Assembly (NCBI GenBank): GCA_031292355.1
Contig: JARLHI010000054.1
Location: 310,001-374,000, forward strand
DNA length: 64,000 nucleotides
Direction of reading: 5' to 3'
Source of the DNA: Candidatus Obscuribacterales bacterium
Lineage (GTDB): Bacteria > Cyanobacteriota > Vampirovibrionia > Obscuribacterales > Obscuribacteraceae
Both the position numbers and the translations under genes were made by a program. Shown piece by piece: positions 27,116 to 35,925 of this stretch. The notes under the pieces were generated by a model that was given only the letters and a program-made list of their open reading frames with translations, searched no databases and was not told the DNA's origin. The number at the start of each line of letters is the position of its first letter. Position 1 is the first letter of the stretch.

Positions 27116-27934
27116 TTAGTCGAGAGAGAAAACCCGCATGGACTGAACTCTCATACAATGATTCTCTGGATGTTCAGGAATTTTTCCGGCGAAGTCCGTT
27201 ACGGCTGTTGAAAAGCGAATATCCGCCGCGCCCTGGATTGATCCATTTGTATCAATCGCAGCGATTGGCTCGCCATCAACTTCGAAAACTATATCCTTTT
27301 CTGTCCATAGAACGCCGTAATCATGATAGTCCTTGGAAAGATTTTCGACGAAAGGAGTTGAAAAGCCAGCAGACTTAGATGGCTTTAGCTGGTTGTTATG
27401 AAGAGTTGAACGGACCGTGCTTGGATAGTGAGTTTCACAGATATCGATCTCAAAGGGGTCGGTAGTCGTCAGCCAAAAAGCGTTATTGAGACCTGGGCAA
27501 TCAGCAATTTTAATAGTCGCCTCGAAAAATCCGCATTTTTGCCGCCAGTTACTCCACATCGAACCAGTAGACCACTTGCAGCGACAATCAGTCGCTGCTC
27601 TTGTCCATATTTGCAGTCCGTGATCAGAAGTGGAAAAATTTTCCGGGCGCCGACAAGACTGTAACCGCCAAGGTTCATCGTCACTCTTTAGGATCCACTT
27701 TTCGTCCAGGTCAGTTGGTTTCAAAAACTTCGTTGAATAGACCGGCGTCTTGCTACCACTTCTAAAACTTGCAATTCTTTGGCGATCGCTTTTGGTAACC
27801 GCGCGTTTTATTCCCCATGGCGCAAACCCAGGGTAATTTTTATCGAAGGTGAGAGGTCCATCGGGCGTAGCTGCTTGAGTAGACAAGCAGGTGTACATAA
27901 GCAACATGATGAGCAATGTTTCGATTTTGATCAT
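27116..27934 (-). CDS. Secreted glycoside hydrolase family 16 protein
   Basis: 272 residues with a signal peptide (LLIMLLMYTCLSTQA). The GH16 catalytic signature is present as FEIDICE, matching E-x-D-x-x-E with nucleophile and acid/base Glu. Surrounding family landmarks are WSNWRQKCGFFEATIKI (strand before the site), NNAFWLTT, and DYHDYGVLWTEKDIVFEVDG after it. GH16 enzymes cleave beta-1,3- or beta-1,4-glucans such as laminarin, lichenan or agar; the exact substrate is unreadable. A secreted glucan-degrading enzyme fits a heterotrophic lifestyle. Confidence 0.87.
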   Translation of the reverse strand: MIKIETLLIMLLMYTCLSTQAATPDGPLTFDKNYPGFAPWGIKRAVTKSDRQRIASFRSGSKTPVYSTKFLKPTDLDEKWILKSDDEPWRLQSCRRPENFSTSDHGLQIWTRAATDCRCKWSTGSMWSNWRQKCGFFEATIKIADCPGLNNAFWLTTTDPFEIDICETHYPSTVRSTLHNNQLKPSKSAGFSTPFVENLSKDYHDYGVLWTEKDIVFEVDGEPIAAIDTNGSIQGAADIRFSTAVTDFAGKIPEHPENHCMRVQSMRVFSLD

Positions 27935-28010
27935 GCCTATCGACCTTCAAATTCTGACTCGAAGACAAAACTGAACATTGTGGCGATTAATAACAGAGTT
28001 ATGACAGCGA

Positions 28011-29702
28011 CTAGACTACTTTATTGCTACTCGAATTTTGATCGAGAGCGGTCAGTTGGCCATCTTTGATAGCAATTGCGCAATTGCGTCCGGCTTGCTT
28101 CGCTTCATGCAAAGCCTTGTGCGCAGCGGCCATCCACTGTTCGAGGTCCATCGTCTTCGAGTCCAAAATGGCTATACCAGCACTTGCTGTAGCATAAAAA
28201 CCAGCGTGCAATTGCGTGCTGTGAGCGGTCGCTGCAAAATCAGCAAGCAAACGCGATGCTAGGGTCAGCGCTTCTTGCTCGTCCAATCCTTCGGCGATGA
28301 TGCCAAATTCGTCGCCACCGTAGCGTCCGATGATGTCTGACTGACGCAAACGCTTTCGTAACAACAAAGACATCGCCACGAGGACCTTGTCACCACCAGG
28401 ATAACCATGGCGCTCGTTAATCGAGCGGAAATAATCAAGGTCAACCAGAATCATCGCCGTGTAGCCCGCATGACGTTTGTGTTGCGCAATCATGAGCTGT
28501 GCTTGTTCCATGAACGACGCATGATTGAGCGTATATGTCAGACCATCGCGATGTAATAACGTCTTTAAAAAGCGAGACCGCTCGAGACGTGCCGCAACGC
28601 TGGACAGTAAGAGTGCCGGCGGCACTGGCTTGACCAGATGGTCATCTCCTCCGGCTCTGGCTGCTTCGATTCTCGCTTCGATATTTCCTTGAGTAGTCAG
28701 GAAAATGACAGGCAAGGTGGCATGTCGTTCGTCCTGCCTGAGATAACGTGAAAGTTCATAACCAGTCATTCCAGGTAGCATGACGTCGAGCAAAACCAAA
28801 TCTGGATTAAAAGCAGATAGATACGAATCAAAATTCTTGGGGTCAGTGCATGTTCGAACTTGATAGCCAGCTGATTCCAAAAAAGCACGAATGAAAGCGG
28901 CTTGATCAGGATCGTCTTCGACTGACAAGATTCTTGCCGGCGCTTGTTTTTGCTTGTCTAACAAATAACGCAGTCGACGAATCATCGCCTTCATATCGAC
29001 GGGTTTTTCAAAGTGAGCATCAGCACCACAATGAACAGAACGTACGCGATCTAGAAACCCTGTTTGTTTGCTCACGATCACAATAGCCAGACTATCGCCA
29101 CCATCCATCTGACGCACTTGTTCGACTAAATCGTAAGCGTCGCCATCTGGCAATGGAATTTCAATGACTATTCCATGCGGCATTCTTTGCTTTAATTCCG
29201 CAAGGGCACCAGCCATGGTGCGAGATGATCTGACCTCCAATCCTTCATCACCAAGAAGACGTGTCAATGAAGCTAGATCATTGATATCCTCATCGATAAT
29301 CAACACATCTGGATGATCGGCCCGATTTTTATCATTCTTATTTTGCGGCAAGTTAACAGTTTCAGGACCGGCTTCACCGGCGGTGCGAAACTGAGCGGAC
29401 AATTTATTCAAGAGAGTTTTGATTCGTTCGACATCGGCTTTTGGATTGCTACTTTTATCTCGAATGAGCGCATTGCAATAATCTTCGCCCTCGATCCCCA
29501 TCGCTGAGACTTCCGGATAGCCATACATGCTGCCAGAGCCTGCCAACCAGTGAAATTGGCGCGAAAGCTGCGTTACCAGGTCCATATCACTTGGACGCTG
29601 GTTCAGCAAACTCACCATTTCGAATATTTTGCCAAGGCGCTCAGAAGAGCGGCGAACATATTGATCCTTCAATTCGCCGAAAGTCTGTTGCCATGCCTGC
29701 AT
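28011..29702 (-). CDS. Hpt-REC-REC-GGDEF protein: diguanylate cyclase
   Basis: 563 residues. Domains: N-terminal Hpt-like helix bundle (1-105) with FHWLAGSGS (His51); receiver 1 (132-245) in which the phospho-acceptor position is Glu181 (IVIEIPLPDGDA) instead of Asp; receiver 2 (256-375), complete, with Asp306 (LLDVMLPG) and Lys358; GGDEF domain (390-550) with intact GGDEF (462-466) and an RQSD inhibitory site five residues before it. It should make cyclic di-GMP under control of receiver 2, with product feedback. It is the last gene of a five-gene signalling operon, 9 bases after the CheY-like gene. Confidence 0.92.
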   Translation of the reverse strand: MQAWQQTFGELKDQYVRRSSERLGKIFEMVSLLNQRPSDMDLVTQLSRQFHWLAGSGSMYGYPEVSAMGIEGEDYCNALIRDKSSNPKADVERIKTLLNKLSAQFRTAGEAGPETVNLPQNKNDKNRADHPDVLIIDEDINDLASLTRLLGDEGLEVRSSRTMAGALAELKQRMPHGIVIEIPLPDGDAYDLVEQVRQMDGGDSLAIVIVSKQTGFLDRVRSVHCGADAHFEKPVDMKAMIRRLRYLLDKQKQAPARILSVEDDPDQAAFIRAFLESAGYQVRTCTDPKNFDSYLSAFNPDLVLLDVMLPGMTGYELSRYLRQDERHATLPVIFLTTQGNIEARIEAARAGGDDHLVKPVPPALLLSSVAARLERSRFLKTLLHRDGLTYTLNHASFMEQAQLMIAQHKRHAGYTAMILVDLDYFRSINERHGYPGGDKVLVAMSLLLRKRLRQSDIIGRYGGDEFGIIAEGLDEQEALTLASRLLADFAATAHSTQLHAGFYATASAGIAILDSKTMDLEQWMAAAHKALHEAKQAGRNCAIAIKDGQLTALDQNSSSNKVV

Positions 29703-29711
29703 GTTAATGGC

Positions 29712-30077
29712 TCACCCCTCCAGAATCTGACGCACCTGATTGGCCAGCATGGTTGGATCGAACGGCTTTGTCAAAACTCCAACTGCACCCATTCGCTTCA
29801 AGCGCTCAATCTCAGAACTCATTGCTTTTGCCGTCAAAAAGATGACTGGAATTCTTTGCGTGCCGGCATTGCTTTGCAACGCCACCAGCGTTTCTGATCC
29901 ATCCATCACAGGCATCATCATATCGAGCAAAATGACATCAGGTTGTTCGACCTCGGCCATTTTTATGCCATCGGCACCACTTTCAGCTTCCAACACTTCT
30001 AACCCGCCAATGATACTTAAACTCATACTGGCAATCGAACGGGTATCTTCTTCATCATCGATGATGAGAACTCTCAT
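29712..30077 (-). CDS. CheY-like single-domain response regulator (copy 1)
   Basis: 121 residues, a receiver domain alone. It has the acidic pair in LIIDDEEDTRSIA, phospho-acceptor Asp in VILLDMMMPVMDG, Thr in VIFLTAKAM and Lys in VLTKPFDP. It is strongly similar to the upstream copy (both start with VLIIDDEEDTRSIASMSL), pointing to a tandem duplication. It probably relays phosphate between the sensor kinase and the cyclase, which has an Hpt-like domain. Sits 9 bases upstream of the cyclase. Confidence 0.92.
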   Translation of the reverse strand: MRVLIIDDEEDTRSIASMSLSIIGGLEVLEAESGADGIKMAEVEQPDVILLDMMMPVMDGSETLVALQSNAGTQRIPVIFLTAKAMSSEIERLKRMGAVGVLTKPFDPTMLANQVRQILEG

Positions 30078-30176
30078 TCACTGTCCCCTTTTTACGCAAT
30101 TCAACGGTTATGCTACGCCATTTTGTTTCTAATCGGAATATACCCGCTCATGTGTCCGCCAAGCACGCTGAGCTTT

Positions 30177-30560
30177 CTACGAAGTACTTGTATATCGGGC
30201 CTCCAAAATATCTGTTATCTGAGAAGTCAAAAGCACAGGGTCGAAAGGCTTCGTCATAACAGCCAGAGCCCCCATACTTTTGAGCGCGTCGAAGCCATCA
30301 AACATACCTTTGACGGTCAAGAAAATGACTGGAATATTTTCTGTTTCCGGGTTGTCCTTGAGACCACGAAACGTCTCTTTTCCATCCATTCCAGGCATCA
30401 ATAAATCCAGAATTATGACATCAGGTTGTTCTGTTGCCGCCATTTCAATACCAGCTTGACCATCAGCAGCTTCAACGACTTCAGCGCCTCCTAATAGCCC
30501 CAGACTCATGCTAGCAATGCTACGAGTATCTTCCTCGTCATCAATTATCAATACTTTCAC
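30177..30560 (-). CDS. CheY-like single-domain response regulator (copy 2)
   Basis: 127 residues. Receiver domain with the full active site: DDE at the N terminus, Asp in VIILDLLMPGMDG, Thr in VIFLTVKGM, Lys in VMTKPFDP. It is a paralogue of the next gene downstream. It directly follows the sensor kinase gene (75 bases) and is its most likely first phosphate acceptor. Confidence 0.92.
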   Translation of the reverse strand: MKVLIIDDEEDTRSIASMSLGLLGGAEVVEAADGQAGIEMAATEQPDVIILDLLMPGMDGKETFRGLKDNPETENIPVIFLTVKGMFDGFDALKSMGALAVMTKPFDPVLLTSQITDILEARYTSTS

Positions 30561-30635
30561 TTTAGTCCTTTTGCGATAGAAATGGTCTGTTCTAATTTCT
30601 TTGAGTTATTTGAGTTATTTGGAAAATATTCTGCA

Positions 30636-33470
30636 CTATGGTGCTGGGGCTTCTTTCGAACGATCCGGCGGAATTGGCTGGTTTTTTGGTACCGGCGGCA
30701 CATTTGAAACATTGGGTGGCAATCCATATTGATAGGGAGCATCCGCCGTTGGTTGTGGTGGCGGATATTGTTGTGCCGCAGAGGGCATTGATTGTTGGGG
30801 TTGTTGCCAACCTGGATAACCAGTTGGCGCAGGCGGAGTAGTTTGCTGGCTCGAGCCCGGCTGTTGAGAAGACGGCGCATAAGGCTGCGTTTGAGCACTC
30901 TGAGGATTGCCGTAATTGTTATTGGTTGTTTGCTGAGGCGGTTGTTGAAAATATTGATTCGGAGGCGCCGTTTGTTGAGGCTGTCCATACTGCTGTTGCT
31001 GTTGCTGTTGCTGCGGCATTTGCATTTGCTGAGCAGGCGGTTGCACCGGCTGCGATACCGGCATCGGCACAGGCATATGGGCTGGATTTGGTGGCAGTTT
31101 AAGAGGCTGCGTCACAACAGTGCGATTATTTTCCGCAAACGCTTGCTGCGACAGCTGTTGCTGCAATTGCGATTGTTGAGGTTGGGTAGGAAGTGGTCCC
31201 TGAGTCACTTGTGGCGGTGGCAATGCTGGAGTGGCACTTTGTCCGCCCATTGGATTGGGCGCGCGTTGTATTGGTGGAATGCGGAACCAGAAGACGCTTC
31301 CTTGCCCTTCTTCACTTTCGACACCAATTTGACCGCCATGCGCCTCGATGATGCCCTTACAGATAGCCAGACCAAGTCCCGTTCCGCCCTTTTTCTTAGC
31401 GTCGGATGCTTCGACCTGCTGGAATCGTTGAAAGAGTAAATTCTTGAACTTGGCAGGGATACCTCGACCTCTGTCTATTACCTGCACTTCAATCCAGTTT
31501 GGTATCTCATTGACCTGAATGGTGACAGCTGCACCTTTAGGCGAGAATTTGACGGCATTGGAGCACAAATTGACAAGAACCTGCACGAGTCTGTCACCAT
31601 CGGCATAGACCTGTGCGTTGCTTGGAACAATTTCCAGTCGCACGTCAGCCTGCTCGGCAAAAGCCTTGACAGATTCACTCGACCTTTCAAGGACTGTAGC
31701 CATTGAAATCGTGTCGAAAACCATATCCAGTTTTCCGGATTCCAATTTTTCAATATCGAGAATGTCGTTGATCAAAGTAATCAAACGAATGGTATTACGT
31801 TCAGCAATGGCGACGACTTTCTTCGCCTGTTCTGGTAGAGAGCCCAAAGCACCAACGCTCAACAAAGTAAGCGAGCCTCGGATGGAGGTAAGTGGTGTGC
31901 GCAATTCGTGGCTGACAGTCGACACGAATTCTTTCTTCAATCGCTCTACTTCACGACGCTCTGATACGTCAAGAACATTGGCTAAAATGCGCGTACCTTC
32001 AGTAGTTTCCAGTTCACTCAAAGATATTTCAATCGGGAATGTGTCGCCCAATTTTTTCAAAGCATCGAATTCGCCGATACGCTTGAATGAGCGTTGCCAT
32101 AACCCATCGAGAAAATTCTGTCGATCAATTCTATCGTTGACGGAAAATAGCGTTGAATCATGAAAGAGCTTCATCACATGCTGACCGACAATCTCGGCTG
32201 ATTGATAGCCAAACATGCGTTCACTCGCTGGATTAATTGACTCGATGATACCATCCTTGGTGATGATAATCAGGCCCACCAGCATGTTTTCAATAATAGT
32301 TCTGATCCTACTTTCACTGGCTTTGGTGGCTTCTTCCGCCAACTTTCTTTCTGTAATATCGTGAGCAACACAAAACATGGAGCGCTCAGCTTCTGACCAG
32401 TAAGTCGACCACAAAGCAGTAACGATCGTACCGTCCTTACGTTTGGTACGATTTTCAAATTCAATTTTGCCTTTTTCAGCACGCACCGTTCGCACAGCGC
32501 GAATCGTCTCAGCCTGGTCATCTGGCAGAATCAATTCAATGAATCGACGCCCCATCAATTCATCAGGCAAGTAGCCCCAGGTCGTATAAGACGAAGGGCT
32601 GACGGCGACGAATTTGCCGTCTACGTCAATTGAGCAAATTACGTCCGCTGCGTTTTCAATAATGGCACGCTCTTTTCTTGTCGCTTCATCAAGCGCTTCA
32701 GCCATATCGTGGAATGTGCCATCAAGTGCTGACAATTCGTCCGAGCCGCCGACTAATCGGTGAAGAGGATCGCCGCGAGCCAGACGCAAGGAGTTATCAG
32801 TCATGATGTTCAGACGTCTAGTGATGTCTCTATTGAAAAATAGCGACAGCCCAACAGCCAGCAAAACGTTGACGATTACGCCGATTACCAGCCACACCTT
32901 AACCAAGTGTTGATGCCAGTTCGAAATATCGGGATTTTGATTGGCGATTTTTTCTTCGTCTTCAGTCAAGCCATGCAACTCAGTCTGCAATTTATCAGCC
33001 AGCTGACGAATCTCTTTGTACATATGCCTGGCACGAAATTGAGCGACGTCAACTTGACTGTCGTCGATGGCATGCTTGGCTTCATTGAGCAGTTGCAAAC
33101 CAGTTTCGGTAATTTTTTGCAGATTCTGCAAAATCACTTGCTGTCTGGCGTTGTCGCCGACTAGTGTTTTCAACTCATCGAGGTCTTTCGGAATTTGAGC
33201 GACAATCTTGGTATAACGATCGCTGAATAGCGGGCTCTTTGTAATACTGTAGCCACCCATGGCGACGCCGGCGTCGTAGAACATCTTCGACAGCGTATTT
33301 GCCTGAGCAATAATTGCTTTAGAACGGATCTGCCTTTGCACTTCCATTTCAGCTTGATTGAGAAAAAAACCAAGCACGATCACAAAAACCATTTCCACAG
33401 CCAACGGCGCGAGAACAATGAATGATCCCTTTGTCGCAAGGCTGAGATTTAGGCGAATCCTTGGTCGCAT
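30636..33470 (-). CDS. Membrane sensor histidine kinase with Pro/Gln-rich tail
   Basis: 944 residues. Two membrane helices (about 15-37 and 192-212) enclose a helical periplasmic sensor; then HAMP (213-265), two PAS domains (about 270-380 and 390-505), HisKA with VSHELRTPL (His521) and a full ATPase domain (N box LVNLCSNAVKFS, G1 DRGRGI, G2 GGTGLGLAI). After residue 735 comes a 210-residue Pro/Gln-rich low-complexity tail containing an eight-Gln run, unusual for a kinase. The start codon overlaps the stop of the secreted-protein gene (TGATG). Signal unknown. Confidence 0.93.
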   Translation of the reverse strand: MRPRIRLNLSLATKGSFIVLAPLAVEMVFVIVLGFFLNQAEMEVQRQIRSKAIIAQANTLSKMFYDAGVAMGGYSITKSPLFSDRYTKIVAQIPKDLDELKTLVGDNARQQVILQNLQKITETGLQLLNEAKHAIDDSQVDVAQFRARHMYKEIRQLADKLQTELHGLTEDEEKIANQNPDISNWHQHLVKVWLVIGVIVNVLLAVGLSLFFNRDITRRLNIMTDNSLRLARGDPLHRLVGGSDELSALDGTFHDMAEALDEATRKERAIIENAADVICSIDVDGKFVAVSPSSYTTWGYLPDELMGRRFIELILPDDQAETIRAVRTVRAEKGKIEFENRTKRKDGTIVTALWSTYWSEAERSMFCVAHDITERKLAEEATKASESRIRTIIENMLVGLIIITKDGIIESINPASERMFGYQSAEIVGQHVMKLFHDSTLFSVNDRIDRQNFLDGLWQRSFKRIGEFDALKKLGDTFPIEISLSELETTEGTRILANVLDVSERREVERLKKEFVSTVSHELRTPLTSIRGSLTLLSVGALGSLPEQAKKVVAIAERNTIRLITLINDILDIEKLESGKLDMVFDTISMATVLERSSESVKAFAEQADVRLEIVPSNAQVYADGDRLVQVLVNLCSNAVKFSPKGAAVTIQVNEIPNWIEVQVIDRGRGIPAKFKNLLFQRFQQVEASDAKKKGGTGLGLAICKGIIEAHGGQIGVESEEGQGSVFWFRIPPIQRAPNPMGGQSATPALPPPQVTQGPLPTQPQQSQLQQQLSQQAFAENNRTVVTQPLKLPPNPAHMPVPMPVSQPVQPPAQQMQMPQQQQQQQQYGQPQQTAPPNQYFQQPPQQTTNNNYGNPQSAQTQPYAPSSQQPGSSQQTTPPAPTGYPGWQQPQQSMPSAAQQYPPPQPTADAPYQYGLPPNVSNVPPVPKNQPIPPDRSKEAPAP

Positions 33471-34321
33471 CAGTGCCCCTGGTTTCTCTTATAGGCTTCA
33501 ATTGCCGATTTAATTTCATCAGGCGTTGGACCCGCCCCACCCTTTGTATATTTGGCGGCGGCTTTTGCAAGCGCATCACTGTCGGTCGAACTATTGCCCA
33601 GACTATGGGCCATGTCTTGAATCATCTTGTCGTCTTCGGAACTCAACATCACTTCAGCGTCAGTTGCAACCTTTCTGTAACCGAGCGGCTTGGCAAAATA
33701 GGCAGCAGTCAGGGGCGTGCGATCGCAGCGATAAGTATCTAATACAGAGCGAATGCCCCCATTTTCATTGAGGGCTAATCTGACCGGCACTCCGGGCATA
33801 TTTGGTACGCCAAGAGCAGCGCTAAGTAGCTCACTCAATTTGGCAGGCACTCGGATGCCCTGCGCCAAACAGTACGACGCACCTTTCGTATCACTGACAA
33901 CAACACCTCCGTTAGCACGTCGTTTGACCCAGGTACCATCAAGGGTGTAGATAATGGTGGGCAAGCCTGCGATGGTCGCGCGTCCTGTCGGGTGCCAGCC
34001 GGTGGTCCCTGAAAAATCGGTACTGCCTTGTCTGGCAATACTCTGGTGTTTCCAGACTTCGGCGGTCGTCTCATAATAGTTATGAGTCGAGTCATTGCAA
34101 ACATAAAGCTCCATACCAGGCGAACGGCAGATAATTACCAAGCCCAGCTTGGGATTGACCAACTTAACGCCGTGTTCGCTGATATAAAGATACTGATCGC
34201 CAAGGCGTGCACTGCGCTGAGTCAGGACCCAGCCAGCATCTTCAGCCAGAGCAGGTAACGCTGCAGCGAACAAACACAGGGCAAAACTCAATATGGCAAT
34301 TAAATTCTTGCGATGTCTCAT
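33470..34321 (-). CDS. Secreted protein, first gene of the signalling operon
   Basis: About 283 residues from ATG 34321, which puts a clean signal peptide (LIAILSFALCLFAAALPALA) at the N terminus; the frame is open up to a GTG at 34390. The mature part has beta-rich texture (WVLTQRSARLGDQYLYISEHG, KLGLVIICRSPGMELYVCN) and a C-terminal helical segment. Cys pairs may form disulfides. Its stop overlaps the kinase start by one base (TGATG), so it is probably made with the kinase and may be its periplasmic sensing partner. That role is inference; the family is not recognised. Confidence 0.7.
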   Translation of the reverse strand: MRHRKNLIAILSFALCLFAAALPALAEDAGWVLTQRSARLGDQYLYISEHGVKLVNPKLGLVIICRSPGMELYVCNDSTHNYYETTAEVWKHQSIARQGSTDFSGTTGWHPTGRATIAGLPTIIYTLDGTWVKRRANGGVVVSDTKGASYCLAQGIRVPAKLSELLSAALGVPNMPGVPVRLALNENGGIRSVLDTYRCDRTPLTAAYFAKPLGYRKVATDAEVMLSSEDDKMIQDMAHSLGNSSTDSDALAKAAAKYTKGGAGPTPDEIKSAIEAYKRNQGH

Positions 34322-34536
34322 GCTAAAAGCTGAACGCAAGCCAAGTTTCAAACGCACTCTAGTCTCTCCAACGAAACTCCTGAATCTCACTCATTATTTT
34401 TGTACCCGAAAGGAACCAGCCTTTAGCGATTTATACCGGGCATCCGTTATTTTCACACTAAAGGGTTATGATTTTATCCTTGAGCTTGCAGTTGCAGATT
34501 GCGGGTTTAGATAAATCTAGAGTCAGACTCAAGAAT

Positions 34537-34935
34537 ATGGAAACCGATAGAATGCAGCGCTGTCCAGCCGTTTTAATTGTCGATGATGATCCAACACATC
34601 GCAGGCTGATGGAGATGATTGCCGAATTAATAGAGATCAAACCAGTCATCGTCGAAAACGCGGAAGAGGCACTGGGAGCTTTTCGCACCCACACCTTCGA
34701 CATCATTTTGATGGACTGGCGCCTGCCAGATATGGACGGTTGCGAGTGCACGCAGGAGATGCGTCGACTGGAAACTGTGGAGAACCGAACTGTTAAAACA
34801 CCAATCATCGCAGTCACGGCTAAAGTCATGCCCGGCGACCGAGAAATCTGTCTTGCTTCAGGAATGAATGATTATCTGCCAAAACCGTTCACACTCGAAC
34901 AGATGGACGCCATGATTAAAAAGTGGAGTTCTTAG
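34537..34935 (+). CDS. Response regulator, single receiver domain
   Basis: 132 residues from ATG 34537; the frame opens earlier at 34468 but the extra residues do not belong to the domain and no start has a good ribosome site. Active site: VLIVDDDPTHRRL, Asp in IILMDWRLPDMDGCE, Thr in IIAVTAKVMPGD, Lys in YLPKPFT. The LMDWRLPDMDGCE...R form is typical of receivers from hybrid kinases. It faces away from the minus-strand signalling operon and may be another phosphate acceptor of its kinase. Confidence 0.85.
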   Translation: METDRMQRCPAVLIVDDDPTHRRLMEMIAELIEIKPVIVENAEEALGAFRTHTFDIILMDWRLPDMDGCECTQEMRRLETVENRTVKTPIIAVTAKVMPGDREICLASGMNDYLPKPFTLEQMDAMIKKWSS

Positions 34936-34972
34936 TTTGGTCAACCAACCAAAAAAAGCACCGGCTCACCCT

Positions 34973-35923
34973 CTAAACGGCGACGGCTTCCTCATCCTGG
35001 TCTCCACCTTCGGCAGCGCCTGTAAGCTTCTCAATTTCTGCTTCGTCTGCCTTTGTTCTGGCCTTTAAAAGAGGCAAGCGAGTTCGTGGATCCAGAGCAT
35101 CGCGAATACCATCACCGACAAAATTGAAAGCAAGCACAGTCAAAAAGATGAAAAGGCTCGGAAACAAAATCAAATGCGGATGGCCGCGCAAAGAACGCCA
35201 ACCGTCGCTGGCTAGTGTTCCCCAACTGCAAGCTGGTGGAGATAAACCCAAGCCGATGAAACTAAGAGTCGACTCAGACAATATCGCCGAAGGGACAGTA
35301 AAAGTAACGGCGACAATGATTGGACCAAGCGAATTGGGCAGCAAATGCTTGAGAATAATTTTGAGGTCTGTTTGACCGGATGCGCGTGCGGCCTCAACAA
35401 ATTCTTCATTCTGCAATTGCAGAAATTGAGCACGGACGAGTCTTGCCGTTCCCATCCAACTAACGAGGCCAAGGGCAATAAGAATGCCCGAAGTACCACG
35501 ACCGACAAGCACTCCAATGAGAATCATAACGAGCAAGTCTGGTAAGGCATAAGCGACATCAACGCCACGCATCATCAAATTATCGAGTTTGCCGCCAGCA
35601 AATCCCGATATAGAACCATATGTAGTGCCAATCACAAGCGCCATAAAGGCCGTAGTAAAACCGATGCTAATAGATAATTTCGAGCCAAAGACAACGCGAC
35701 TGAAAAGGTCGCGTCCAAGCTCGTCGGTGCCCATGGGATGCTGCAGACACGGACCAAACAGCAAATCGGTGCTGGTCTGATCATAGGAATACGGCGACAA
35801 GGGTACATGCAAAGCAGCAAGAACTGCGACAAGACAAATCAAGCTAATCACAATTAGCGCCGCAAACGCTGCCGGAATGCGCTTTAAACGAGCAAAAATT
35901 TGACGTAAGCCAGCTGATTGCAT
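34973..35923 (-). CDS. Peptide ABC transporter permease (DppC/OppC type)
   Basis: 316 residues with about six membrane helices. The N-terminal OppC region and the permease domain show HPMGTDELGRDLFSRVVFGS, the strongly conserved family block, and EAARASGQTDLKIILKHLLPN, the EAA loop that docks the ATPase. It pairs with the upstream DppB-type permease, 2 bases away. No ATPase genes follow within the window, so those subunits must be encoded elsewhere. Its C terminus carries an acidic tail. Confidence 0.93.
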   Translation of the reverse strand: MQSAGLRQIFARLKRIPAAFAALIVISLICLVAVLAALHVPLSPYSYDQTSTDLLFGPCLQHPMGTDELGRDLFSRVVFGSKLSISIGFTTAFMALVIGTTYGSISGFAGGKLDNLMMRGVDVAYALPDLLVMILIGVLVGRGTSGILIALGLVSWMGTARLVRAQFLQLQNEEFVEAARASGQTDLKIILKHLLPNSLGPIIVAVTFTVPSAILSESTLSFIGLGLSPPACSWGTLASDGWRSLRGHPHLILFPSLFIFLTVLAFNFVGDGIRDALDPRTRLPLLKARTKADEAEIEKLTGAAEGGDQDEEAVAV

Positions 35924-35925
35924 CG

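Noticed and set aside
30792..31439. 215-residue plus-strand frame, Leu/Arg-rich
   Set aside because: Mirror image of the Pro/Gln-rich kinase tail; Leu/Arg richness is what the reverse complement of Gln/Pro codons produces.
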